Positions 20,331 through 32,783 of a stretch of 64,000 nt of DNA are shown piece after piece. The notes below the pieces were generated by a model, which was not told the origin of the DNA, did not search any database, and was given only the letters and a program-made list of their open reading frames with translations. Source of the DNA: Liolophura sinensis (lineage: Eukaryota > Mollusca > Polyplacophora > Chitonida > Chitonidae). The stretch spans positions 7,744,281-7,808,280 of the forward strand of contig NC_088301.1 in assembly GCF_032854445.1 (NCBI RefSeq), read 5' to 3'. The translations under genes and the position numbers were made by a program. Position 1 is the first letter of the stretch. The number at the start of each line of letters is the position of its first letter.

Positions 20331-22682
20331 ATTTTAGAGCAAGACAAGAAACGTCAAAGAGCACAAAAAAAGTACGGTTCACCACTTTGTGTCACCAAGG
20401 GACCACAAGCAGCAAAAGCTTGCATGACCGCAAGTGATATTTACCTATGAATACTTGATATTTAACAGAAATTGTTGCTGGCTGCAGTTTTTGTAACACT
20501 ATTATGCATGTATACGGTTATGTCACACTGCGACATAAATCCCACCATGGTGCAAGTGTTATGCAAACGTGACAATGTTTTGGATTAATACAAGGGGTCA
20601 CAGCTCAATTTGCAGCAGTGTTTGGAAGTGCAAAAAGAGGAATACAGGGAAGATTTATCAAGGGGAGGATAGACATGTGGGTGGAAAGGTTACGTATTGA
20701 GCACAGATGTTTTGTGTGGGGTAGGTTCAGGATTAATCAGGGATCAGATGAAGCCACCACAGAGTGGATATAACATTTTTTAAGCCCTTGACATGCCACT
20801 GGCATTAATTTCGTTCTTAAACATGATCTGGAATGGATATGAAGCTGTTACATCAGGCTGTTGACCAGTTGTCTCCCCTTGCTATTTCTAACACACATTT
20901 TAAGTTTCTAACAAATCCCCCGCAGGTAATCTATATAAACAAATTATTTCCATCTCACTACAGCAGCATCATTTTTTATACATGGTCTGTCTAACTGGAG
21001 TGCCATGTCCATGGCACAAGAGATACATCAATTCCCAACCCAGCCAGTGACTATTCTGAAATCTGGCCGATTAGTGGTTTTATTCTCCACTAGTAATCAG
21101 TCAAGATAGCTACAGGCAGACAGACAAGGTAAAAATTATGTAAATTCTTCATCAGAATGAAAATCCTGACAACATTTTGTGTAATCAAAGCTTGTAAAAT
21201 CACACCATTTAGGGAACAGCAAAGTCAATGTAAAGAAGGGTATCTTGCTTGCTCCCACACATTGATAAATTACAAAATTATGAAAAGACATTCCAATGAA
21301 TAGAAAGCTTGCAAATAAAGAACATATATGGCATATGACCTAAAATATTGAGCAAAACCTTGCATTTTTAAAGGTAAATAAAGGCCATAAAATATTTCTT
21401 TTTGGTGCTGAAATATTTTTCAAGTAGGATACCACCCTACCTTCAAAACAAACCTTAATGCACCTATTAAGGTGAACAGAACTCTCAGACTGAGGCAAGT
21501 GTTCCACTTAGTCACGGGTATAATATTAGGTCATTTACCAAAGCTGTATGTAGAATAACAAACGCAGGGTAAGTCCTCAAGCATCCAATCCAAAACTACT
21601 CTCAACTACAAATTCAAGTAGATATACAGAGGTGCAAACTGAATGTGCATAATTAATAACACATATCCTTAGAGAAATACAAATAACCATGCAAGCAAAG
21701 AGTAAAGAGCTGATGAAAAAAGATCAAAAGTTCAAGAGCCACTGCCATTAGAACTATTTCAAAAAAGAGATCTTTAAGCATGTACATTTCTTTACATTGT
21801 AGATGGAGTGGTAAAATATTTTCCATTTAAATTTTAAAATCCCACACATTATTAGAACATGTAAAATGCCATGTTCTTTCTGGCTGTGTAAATATTTAAA
21901 TACCTATTAAAGAATATGCTCCCAACCTCTATTTGCAAAAAGCGCGGATCCTTCTAACTATGACATGTAGGTACAATCATCATATTCCTAGTAGTGGCTT
22001 TTGAAAAAAAGAAAACCCAGAATTAAACCATTAACACCAAGCTTCAAAACCAAAAGTATAGCCTAATATACACTATATATATCACCAACTGTATATGTTT
22101 TACTTTGCTTCTTTGAAATACGCAGTCAAATACTTTAGCATGTAACCAGGTTTCGTCTGTAGGAGGCATCATGTTTATCATCATTTAAGCCATAGGAAAA
22201 ATTGCAGTATTATACATTTGAATACAAATTTGAAAAGAACAGCACCAGATCTAAGAGGTGATAGATAATCTTTATTAAGCTATACTTTTCTTTCATAAAA
22301 TCCAAGAAGGATGTACGTGATTACAAGGTGACTGTGACATTTACGCTGAGGTGAGGTGGAACGTGAAAACATGCAAACATATGTGAATGAATTCCTTACC
22401 CATCCGTGCTGTATAGAACAAATGGTAATGTGAGGTTATTCAAACGAAAGTTAATAAACTGACAAGTAAAAGGTTAGTGATCATTGGTGAAACGGTCAGT
22501 GATTATTATGTCATTTCAAATGTGACCAAACTATAACTTCACATGACAAAATCAACATGGAAAAAGGTCAATAAATGAATATACTAATACTAATATTTCT
22601 TTACATAAATATCAATTATGAATAATATATAGAGGTCTAAAACACTTTATGGTATTAAATTCATCAAAATACTTATCCTAAC

Positions 22683-22750
22683 TGATAAAGCCAACATGAG
22701 CTGGGCTTGAACTCACAGTCGTCACATTGCTAAGAGGCTCCCGCTTCATT
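22683..22750 (-). mobile_element. SINE head fragment
   Basis: GCCAACATGAGCTGGGCTTG, then AACTCACAGTCGTCACATTG and AGAGGCTCC match the tRNA-proximal part of the main SINE family. The 3' domain is absent. Confidence 0.7.
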
Positions 22751-22994
22751 GTGAAGCCCAAGTAATAAAGAGAAACTAACTAATCCTGAAACTTTAAATG
22801 TTACATATTATGAAAAAATCTTATCCTCTGGTCATCGTATGCCAATGGAGTGAAAACTGAACTCTTAACAGTATCAAGTGTTCCCTATGTATATGCCATC
22901 TACTACTTTACCAACAAATCAGTTGCTTAAATAAATAATTAGGTACTATTTTGTGAATAGCAGTAGATATATGTACTTCTTAAATAAAGTATCA

Positions 22995-23315
22995 GTTACT
23001 GTTATGAATCCAGTACTATGTATCAAGTATCACATACTATGTATTAAGTATCACATACTATGTATCAGGTACTATGTATCAAGCATTAGGTACTATGTAT
23101 CCAGTATCACTTACTGTGTATCAAGTATCAGGTACTGTGTACCAAGTATAGGTACTGTGTATCAAGTATCAGGTATTGTGCATTAAGTGTCAGGTTGTGT
23201 GTACCAAGTATAGGTACTGTGTATCAAGTATCAGGTACTATGTATCCAACATCAGGTACTTTGTATCAAGTATCAGGAGTTGTGTATCAAGTATCAGGTA
23301 CTATGTATCAGGCAG
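22995..23315. repeat. About 20-bp degenerate minisatellite
   Basis: Repeats of TACTATGTATCAAGTATCA in variants (TACTGTGTACCAAGTATAGG and others), about 16 units. It starts about 90 bp beyond the exon 5 donor. The open frames across it simply reflect the repeat. Confidence 0.85.
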
Positions 23316-23401
23316 GAGGTGCCTGTGTGCATATCATCATGAACTCTTACTGCTATATTCAAACAGTGTGTGTTTAACAGCAAGGGACCACATGAACTTA
23401 C

Positions 23402-23559
23402 CTCCTGTTGTCAAGTCCAATTCCCATGTTAAGCTCCAGATGGTCATCTCCAAATGAAACAGACACATGGACGGAGCCGCCAAACAGAGTGGCAATGACA
23501 TGGTCATTAGTCGGGGAGGTGCCCATGGCATACAGGAGAACACCCGAACCTCGCTGAGT
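23402..23559 (-). CDS. Coding exon 5: middle of LamG2
   Basis: Encodes about residues 302-353: TQRGSGVLLYAMGTS, VIATLFGGSVHVSVSFGD, LELNMGIGLDNRR. I chose the acceptor CCCTCCAG|ACT rather than the nearby CTCAG|CGA; both keep phase 0, but the first gives FKTQRGSGVLLYA, which matches the LamG F+TxxxxGxLLYA pattern. The donor is GGAG|GTAAGTT, phase 2. The 5' half of this exon plus its acceptor is the source of the repeats filling 23560-24430. Confidence 0.9.
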
Positions 23560-24430
23560 CTGGAGGGATAATACAGAAAACACATCATACAGTGCTGTCA
23601 AAGAGTGGCGACTGCATGGTCATTAGTCCAGGAGATGCCCATGGCAGAGAACATCGCAGCCTCCCTAAGTCTGGAGAGACATCGAGGTGCCCATTGGATA
23701 CAGGAAAATACTGTAGCCTCTCTATATGGAGGGATAGTACAGAAAAGTGCTTGTCACAGTGGCCACTTTAGTCATAGAGGTGCCCATGGGATACAGGAGA
23801 ACACTGTAGGCCCTCTATATGAAGGTATAGTACAAGTGCTTGTCATAAAGTGGTGACCACATTAGTAGGGCAGGTGCTTATGGCATACTGTAGCCTCTCT
23901 ATACGGAGGGATAGTACAGAAAAGTGCTTGTCACAGTGGCCACTTTAGTCATAGAGGTGCCCATGGGATACAGGAGAACACTGTAGGCCCTCTATACGGA
24001 GGGATAGTACAGAAAAGTGCTTGTCATAGAGTGGCGACCACATTAGTAGGGGAGGTGCTTATGCATACAGAACACTGTAGCCTCCCTATATGGAGATATA
24101 GTACATAACAGTGCTTGTCACAGAGTGATGACCACATTAGTAGGGGAGGTGCCTATGGCATACAGAACACTGTAGCCTCTCTACATGGCGGGATGGTACA
24201 GAAAATAGCCTGTCACAGAGTGGCGACCATATCAGTAGGGGAGGTGCCCACGGTATACAGATGAAGACTACATTGTATACAGATGTATACAATGTAGCCC
24301 CTCTATGGCGGGATAGTGCAGAAAAGTGCTTGTCACAGAGTGGCGACCACATTAGCAGAGGAGATGCCCCTGGCATACAGGAGAGCACTGTAGGCCTCTC
24401 TGCTTCTGAATACATTATATTCATTAATGC
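23487..24430 (-). repeat. Tandem array derived from exon 5 acceptor side
   Basis: The exon block from 23487 (GAGTGGCAATGACATGGTCA, then GGAGGTGCCCATGGCATACA) plus intron AGGGATAATACAGAAAA recurs with variable spacing (about 90-120 bp) near 23603, 23755, 23845, 23935, 24024, 24121, 24217 and 24338. Each copy combines antisense coding from the 5' half of exon 5 with the former acceptor region (antisense GGAGGGATAGTACAGAAAA). Pieces are missing or rearranged, for example at 23690. It fills nearly all of intron 4. Confidence 0.88.
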
Positions 24431-24483
24431 CAGGTTTTGGCAACAGTGTTAAAATTGATTACCTTAAAACATATTAGCCGTAC

Positions 24484-24593
24484 CTTAAATTCCAAACTGA
24501 ATCGGTGATTTTCTCGGTTGACCCAGTCTTCTTGGCTGTTGTATAACCTGTAGATGATCCAGTCATATCCATTCAGGGTCACCACTGTAGAGC
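24484..24593 (-). CDS. Coding exon 4: start of LamG2
   Basis: Encodes about residues 265-301: GSTVVTLNGYDWIIYRLYN, then DWVNRENHRFSLEFK, the first strands of a LamG sandwich. The acceptor CAACCACCAG|GC is phase 1, and the donor AAG|GTACGG is phase 0 and of modest strength. Upstream intron 3 is 4.3 kb. Downstream intron 4 is filled by tandem copies of the next exon's acceptor side. Confidence 0.9.
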
Positions 24594-26035
24594 CTGGTGG
24601 TTGAAACATAAGTGGACAGTTTGTTTTAATCACTTGGGTTTTTTTTTTTATACAATGTTTTAAACAGAATTTTTGGTCACAACACCAATACATGAAATAA
24701 TCTAGCCATCCCAAAACATTGGGATGACAAAACTATATCACACTGTATAAAAAAAAAGCAAATTAACTGAAAATGAGAAGTTAATAAATTCAATAGAGAG
24801 TTGGATTTTCACTTTAACTTCTTTCATTGACCGACTTGAAAGCTCTCAGCTGAGCGTCCTTTCGATTTGCAGGATATAAAATTCAACTGTGCCCTGCATT
24901 AAACATTTTGATGAAGATAAAGAATTCCAAAACCCAAAGATATATTTTTTTATTCAGAGATTCCAAAATAATTCAATACACTGGATCATTTAATTAACAC
25001 TTGCTTCTTGAGAACCAGAAAATACCCTGTGTAAACTTCAGCGCACCAGTACCTTCTGAAGTTATCAGTTGTCCAACATTTAGAGTAAGTAGGTTACAAT
25101 AAATAACACTTAATCTGCAACCCCATATACTAGTTGCTTAATGGATCTTCAGTTTCTAATTATAAACTTTCTCTGTACATATTAAATCACAAGTCTGTGG
25201 AGCCATGTGCTTGCACAGAGACATCGTACATGAAATCTTAAGATTAATGCTGTCGTCAAAATGACCAGTTGTTTCTGTGCAAATGCAGGTAAACTAAAAA
25301 AAAACCCTACCCCACATTCCAATATATAGCACAGCCAGTCAACACAAAAAGAACACAAGGTTTCCTCTTATCATCGGCAAATGGAAATAAACCTGGAACG
25401 AGTGTCTATCATTAAGTGCATTCCTGGTGGAAATTAATCATGTATGGAGAACTGATCAAACATACAGCAGTTCTGCAATACAGGGTTCCTCTGATCATTT
25501 TAAGTGGACTGCACTTGCTGAACCAATGACAAGGAGGCTGAATAACAAGCCATAAGCTGATTGGTCTAATGTACCAGCCAATAACACAACACGATTCCTT
25601 CATCTGCGATCCCATCATACCACTTGTTCGGTGTAATCCAGATTGATTTTCTGGCCAATATAGCTAAAAGGCAGTGTAGATGTATAACGTGACTGGGTAT
25701 AATACTGCCACAATTTTTTTTTGCACACATCAAGATCAAGGGAACTGATGAAAACCTTGAGCTACGTGTTGAAGCAGTGACAGGCATAGAGCCAGAATAA
25801 TTTGACTTCTGTCTTTATACATGTACATGTATATTCTTGGCAGTATGTTGTTGATATTCAGTGATGTACCAAGAATAATCAACAGACTGACCTATAGATA
25901 TATATGTATATATATGAAGATGTCTGCTAATCTGATGGTCTTGCCCTGGCATCAACTCTTTGTGTTGAAAGGAAGTTAGAGTATATGTACATGTACCTGT
26001 ATTAAGCCATACATATCTGTGAAAAAATTCACAGG

Positions 26036-26200
26036 ATTTATATGATTTGTTTGGTGTTTTATGCCATATTCAAGAATATTTCACTTATGCGATGGCGGCC
26101 AGCATAATGATGGGAGGAATCCAGCCAACATCTGCAGGTTGCTGACAGACCTTTGAACATACGGCCAGAGAGGAAACCAGCCAGGAATTGCTGTGGGTTC
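26036..26200 (-). mobile_element. SINE, truncated
   Basis: Antisense TTTGGTGTTTTATGCCATAT start, then AAGAATATTTCACTTATGCG, GGCGGCCAGCATAATGATGG and ACGGCCAGAGAGGAAACCAG. The tRNA head is missing and there is an internal deletion relative to the copy at 666. Confidence 0.82.
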
Positions 26201-27299
26201 CTGTATATAATGTTAGCAGTTGATCTGTTTCAACATCACAATGTGGTTATTGTCTTCCTGACTCTGAAACTGATATACAGGTAATTTGAGCATTAGAACA
26301 TGTATCTGCATTAAGAGCATGAGGAAACAAGAATTTTTTTCTTATTTTCTTTGGAAGTCTGTAAAATGATGGATATTTATCAGCAGTAAATATTAATATT
26401 TACCGCTGATGTAATTTTGTGTACATGCCATTGAATCAAAGTCTTCTAACCTCTTGAGGAAATGTTCAAAACAGGCTTTCAAGACCATTTCGATCAACTA
26501 CATCAGTAATGTAGTGTTTACATAACAGTCTAGCACTTTTAATACCATCACAACCTTTCTAAACATCAGCGGTCAGTTGTACCAAAGTGTATTAAATTTC
26601 AGCCAGGCTTAAATCTTAATACCATTATAATTCTCATACAAAGTAGATGACAGTTAGTCTGGACTAACCTTAATACCAGACTTTCACATAAGTCCTAATA
26701 CACTTCTGAACAACTTGGCCCAGCAGACATAACTGATTTTCTCTAGAACACAATACTTGCTACCCACTGGTCAGTCTTTCACCCCTGGCAGTCATGACAT
26801 CCATAGAAAGCTAATGAAACAACACGCTCTCCTGACAAGCACATTAAGAACATGGTAAATATCGTGAACGGAAAACACAAAGACATGACCCATATATATT
26901 ATTCACAGTCATCACATGGCTTCCCTGCACCTACATGTAGATACCTACACATGCATACTTTGCTGACCATAACTTGGAAAGTCCCAACATTGAACTACCA
27001 TTGGCTTTTCTCAAACTGTGTAGAAACAATCAAATTCCTATGTTTGCTAAGATATAAAATAACTTCTCAATTATGTTAATAAGAGAATGGAGATGGGAGG
27101 TGGGAAGAGAACACATCAAGACAAGCACCTCAATCAGCTTTACTCACTTCTTTACATTATTTAATTGATGACCATTAAAACATATTAAGCACCTTTTAAA
27201 ATTCACAATTAGAATTTTTCCTTGTAGCTTTGTGCAATTCTGTGCAGATCTGTAATTCACATGTGGGAAAGTTCACCAGTAACTAGCCAAAAGTCGTTA

Positions 27300-27405
27300 G
27301 TTCATATTGAGATTATTCCACGCTTATTTCAACTGATTCCCCATTGTATATAAGTGGAAAGTTTTTGAGTATGGCCTTAAAAAGCAATCAAATAAATAAA
27401 TAAAT
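27300..27405 (+). mobile_element. SINE 3' end fragment
   Basis: TATAAGTGGAAAGTTTTTGA, then GTATGGCCTTAAAAAGCAAT ending in CAAATAAATAAATAAATG, the plus-oriented 3' tail of the SINE. Confidence 0.65.
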
Positions 27406-28880
27406 GTTTCTAGGGCCACTGTCCTCCTGCAAAATGACAGAAATAATTGATGCTGGATCCAACCTCAAGCAAACAAACAAATCTGTTCAAGTCAAATCAT
27501 TAATCGCAATAATATGGCTACAAAACACAACATCAGTTTTCTGTCTGGGGTGCAGACTGCTCCTCTCTCACTCATACCAAATTTACATCTATCTCACAGG
27601 GGAAATGCCAGAGCCTAACCTCTAACTTGAAGTCATCTATTATTTGCAGATAAATGTCAAACCGTCTGTTACACGAGCACTAACAGAGGAGACCTAGCTG
27701 ACATTGGGAGCTGTTCTTCCAAACACAACAAAATCCTGAAACGGAAATTGGCATCACATTTATTTTGTTTATTGCAACATATACCCTAATCTAGATGTAA
27801 TTCTGCAAGGCACGGGCAAACTTTACCCAGATATTATAATGACGGACCACTGTGACATTTTTTTTTTTCTCTCTTACGAAAACAAAATAAAGCTCCACAG
27901 ACTGATTTCTTATTTACATTTCAAAGGGCTGTAATGTTAGCGATGAAGCTGAAATAATAGTGCTCCACCTTAAAAATGTTTGATTTTCAGGGCTTTTTCA
28001 GGCTTTTCAAGCCCAACATTCACATTTCTAGCTTACTTTGAGTAAATATTCAACTTACATGGTACAATCTAACTTAAAGCAATTTAAAGTGACATTATCA
28101 GTTATATGTATAAAAAAATTCATGGAGATCTGTGCACTGCATGTATCTCACTAGTAAACCTCTAAATATCTTAATATTCGTATAACTATTAATCCCAATG
28201 TCATGAATATTAGTTTAAAGTCTTGCACACATAGATTTATATGCAAATTTTCTTAGAAATTGGTAATAAACTGTAGACAAATCAGCCTATCACACAAAGT
28301 CCACTGCAATATAAAAAGTTATTAAGATACAGTTCAGTTAAAAAAAAAAAAAAAAAAAGACAGATGTTTGTGTTTACAAGTTTAACACTTAACTAGCCTA
28401 CAGATCTAAATGAATTTATTTTTCAGGGGTTATTATCTGCTTACTAATATCACAGCCGAAAACGACGGACATTCAAACAAATGTGTGGTATAGCATCACT
28501 AATAAAAGGTTATCCTATTTTCAATGGAGCACCTGAAGCCTAGCCATTTACTACACTCTACTGGGGCACAAGCATCCCTTTTCGTTTTTATTATTTCCTT
28601 TTTTTTTTTTTTTTTTAAGCTTTTCATGTGCAATTCTTCTGTGATTTATCATCAGGGTGGGTGTTTACAGATTCATCATAGCTTTCTGCTTCCTGAGGTT
28701 TAAAAAGAAAATCTGCTAATATTCACAGGCCATAAAAATTAATATTGTAACATTTGGATACACATCAGACAGAACACCGAAAAGAAGGGACAGACAGACG
28801 GACTGGCAAAGTAATATCTTGAGGGTGAGAAAACAAACAAAGCAAAAAGGCATAACACAAATGAGAAAATTAATGCATAC

Positions 28881-29132
28881 CTGGAATTTGACAGGTGGAT
28901 CCTTCGTAGCCTGTCCCAAAGCAATCACAGACAGTCTGTGTGTACTGACTGACACACTGGCCACCGTGGCGACATGGGTTGACCCCTGAGCACAGGTCAA
29001 CACACCCCTTACTGACTCCAGCTTGTCCCCGTATCATCACATCACGGTACTCTCCACTACTAGTCAGGTACTTAAGGTCCTGCATACAACCAATGAACGT
29101 CTGAAGCCCCAGGGATATTGGCTTCTCCGTGC
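28881..29132 (-). CDS. Coding exon 3: end of LamG1 and complete EGF1
   Basis: Encodes about residues 181-264, phase 1 to phase 1. LamG1 closes with FIGCMQDLKYL and Cys224. EGF1 then shows six cysteines at 228, 234, 240, 249, 251 and 261 with the usual NPCRHGGQC and CDCFGTGYEGSTC patterns. The acceptor is TTTATTTCAG|GC and the donor CCAG|GTATGC. LamG and EGF sharing one symmetric exon allows this unit to be duplicated or skipped without changing frame. Confidence 0.93.
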
Positions 29133-29402
29133 CTGAAATAAACATATTGTACAAATTATTCATTTGCATCTTTGATTGTTGTATTTATGTCACACTCAAG
29201 AATTGCACAAATTAAGTTTTGATTCAGACATATTGTACTTTACGCATCACTTAACAAAATACTCTTTTGTATCCACACACGTTTGGAACACACCTTTCCA
29301 CACATTGCATGAGCAATGTAATACAAAAAAAAAAAAGCAACACAAATCCAATGAAAAGAGCTACAACAGAGCTCACATGAAACAGTAATGGAAAGCGGCC
29401 AC

Positions 29403-30535
29403 ATGACAGAAACAGCCTAGAGCAACTCATATGGAACTCCAGTCAAGACAGTTAAGATGGAACTGCCACAGAGACAGCGCAAATGGAAGACCCATAGAGA
29501 CAGCTCATATGGAAGACTCACAGAGACAGCTCATATGGAACACCCACAGAGACAGCTCATATACAACTCCAATAGAGGCAACTCATATGGAACTCCAATA
29601 GAGGCAACTCATATGGAACTCCAATAGAGACAACTCATATGGAACTCCAATAGAGACAGCTCATCTGGAGCTGCAATAGATGCAGCTCATTTGGAAGTCC
29701 AACAGACATCTCATATGGAACTGCAAGAGAGATAGCTCATACTGAACTGCAATAGAGACAGATCATATGGAACTGCAATAGAGACACTTCATATGGAACT
29801 GCAATACAGGCAGCTCATTTGGAAGTCCAACAGACAGCCCATACGGAGCTGCAATAGAGACAGCTCATACTGAACTGCCATAGAGACAGATCATAGGGAA
29901 CTGCAATAGAGAGAGTTCATATGGAACTGCAATAGAGATGGGTCATATGGAACTGCAATAAAGACAGCTCAAATGGAACTGCAATAGAGACAGATCACAT
30001 GGAACTGCAATAGAGACAGCTTATATTGGACTCCAATAGAGACAGCTCATATGGAACTGCAATAGAGACAGCTCATACTGAACTGCAATAGAGACAGATC
30101 ATATGGAACTGCAAGAGAGACAGCTCATAGGGAATTGCAATAAAGACAGCTCAAATGGAACTTCAACGTACTGAACTGCAATGAAGACAGATCATACTGA
30201 GCTGCAATACAGACAGCTCATATGGACCTGCAATACAGACAGCTCAAATGTAACTCCAATAGAGACAGCTCAAATGGAACTCCATGGAGACAGCTCCAAT
30301 GGAACTCCAACAGACAGCTCATACAGAACTCCAATACAGACAGTTCAAATGGAACTCCAACAGAGACAGGTCAAATGAAACTCCAACAGAGAAAGTTCAT
30401 ATGGAACTCCAATAGAGACAGCTCATACGGAACTCCAATACAGACAGCCCAAATGGAACTCCAATACAGACAGCTCATATGGAACTTCAAAACAAACAGC
30501 CCAAATGGAACTGCAACAGAGGGAGCTTAATTGGA
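29403..30535. repeat. 26-bp minisatellite, about 42 copies
   Basis: The unit is GACAGCTCATATGGAACTCC plus AATAGA, with many variants (ACTGCAATAGA, TCAAATGG, TCATACTG). The period was verified at 29581 and 29607. As 26 is not a multiple of 3, the open frames across it rotate through three frames and are not evidence of a protein. Confidence 0.95.
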
Positions 30536-32783
30536 ATTTCTGCTCTCTCTTTATACACACTTCATCGCCGACTGACTTGCAGTCTCATTTTGTGCACACT
30601 TTATCACTAGGAAGATTTTCACCTCATCAAACTGTGATAGAAACAAAGCCATCTCAATCTAACAAAATACTACATCATCAATGTGGTCTGAAAACCTATA
30701 AAGGTGGCAGTGAATCTGGTATCTGAAATATGGCATTCAGATGGCAAAGTAATGAGACGATCACCGGCAGCCTGATCTTTATCTGACATCTGAATAAAGG
30801 CAGGGGAGGTAATTGGGGCGTGTAGACGACACAGATAAATAAGTTTGTCAGCCAACTGTCGCAGTATGTCTGGCTTTAAGTACACTCTTGTAAATGATAG
30901 CCTAGACACACATTTAGTATTGTAATAAATGCTGACAGCCTCTACATACTGAGGATGGTTATTACTAATACATGTATAATGTACTCTACCCAGAAACAGA
31001 AGCAGAAACAAATACTATAAAAACACCTAAATTTTAAGTACACATACACATAAAGCAACAAGTGAAAATAATTAAACTGTCAAGATATACATTATAATTA
31101 TAACAGCTATACACATAAAGTAAATTTATTGCTACGCAGATAGTGTCTGACATAAAAGTGAAACCGGCTACATACTGTTTTATTTGCAACATAAGATACA
31201 ATAGAACATATCGCATGTTTCTTGCTAAGTTTTGCTCAAGCCGTTGGAATTTAATTATACATTCATAACATTTTAATTTGTCCCAAGTAAAGGTAAAATA
31301 TTAAAGAGACTGACAAGAAATATTTTTGGACACTGGCTAATATTTTATCATTTTGGACAAAATTCCATTATTCCAATAGTGGTTCCTCACAAATTATTTC
31401 GATAATTTTTTTTTGTTTTTTTTTTTTACTATATGGGCTATCTGTGTGTTTAGGCGAGACAAAGAATTTTTTAAGGATGGCCTTTATTATGGGAAGGGAG
31501 TGCATCAATGAAACCATGCTGACCTGCTGATGGCGTGCTATAGCTGGTGAATGGGCTAGTGGCATGTCACTACGAACATTTACTGTCCTTTGCCTAAAGT
31601 TTGGTATGTAGAAGGCTATAAAATGATACTTTTGATGCCAAACTTCACAAAACAAAATCATGTTAAATGGCCCCATGAGGTTTAGGAATGCTAAACTTTA
31701 GCAGTTCATTTGCACGATATTTAATGGCACTAGTATTACTCCGTCATATATATATGCCACACAATATACTAGTATGATACGATCACTTATCTTTGTTTAG
31801 AGCAGGAAAATAATGTTATTCTGCACGCTGACAATGAGACAAATGGGGATAATAATCAGAATGTGGTGTATGTGATTCCCTGCTGTGTGAACAGGCACAC
31901 ACTATGTACATGTATGTTTGATGATAATTATGACCTTTGTAGTCCTTTATTTGCACACTATGCAAGCAGAAATCTGAGGACCGCATCAATTTACAGTTGT
32001 AACTATAAACAAACCTGTGCCATACGATGTGTAAACCATCCATGCGTTTATGTGTACCCACACAATTACATGTATCACTTTTGATACACCAAGAAAAAAA
32101 AAAAAAAGCGGTAAAACGGTGTCTATCTAGGTTGATATTATCCTATAATCACAGGGGTCAGGACATTACCAGGACATCTGTATCAACATTAGACTTACCA
32201 TCTAGTGTAATTGACTGTGGATTGACTATCCAAGTGTCTAACCTGTGACCTTGGCCAAGGTCACTGCATAAATATCACAATACAACGACCTCAAGGTCTT
32301 TATCATTTTACACTAAACTTAATTTTAATCAAAGTAAAATACAACAATAATTTTAAGGTGAACAGCATATGTTTTAGACTAAAATTTAACTAAAGGAATA
32401 CAATGGTGTTAACAGATTGTTCAATTATTTTATATAGGTTACATGTACATGAATTTCCAAAATTATATGTTTGACCAGAAGTAATGTTTTGAGTGAATCC
32501 TGCAGCCTATAATGTTTTCCAAATGCCACGGCTTATCTCCATTTAATCCTGTTAATTTTTGAAGGTCATGACACTGTAGTGGTCCTCATTCACCTGGCAG
32601 CCATGATGTAATTCAAACTGTTACATTTTATGAAACATGACTGAAAGACATCACTAAAATCTCATGGCATTCTAAAAAAGAGATACGTAACACACATTTT
32701 ATTCAAAAATTTAAACAAAAATAAAAATCATTATATCATTAGCTTTATTTTCAGTGGTACAACCTTTTGTTAAATCAGGCAAG

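Larger units (their letters stand above)
19851..23401. other. Intron 5
   Basis: 3.6 kb. It contains SINE fragments (20161-20330, 22683-22750) and a short-unit array (22995-23315). Between these, 20330-22680 is AT-rich unique sequence with no supportable exon. Confidence 0.55.
24594..28880. other. Intron 3
   Basis: 4.3 kb. It holds a SINE (26036-26200), a SINE tail (27300-27405), a 32-bp near-palindrome (26379-26410) and several A or T homopolymers (28340, 28600). The rest is AT-rich; no exon or conserved protein segment was recognised. Confidence 0.55.

Noticed and set aside
30181-30530. Open frames of 65-102 codons with repeated peptides
   Set aside because: They are readings of the 26-bp minisatellite with no start context, domain or splice support.
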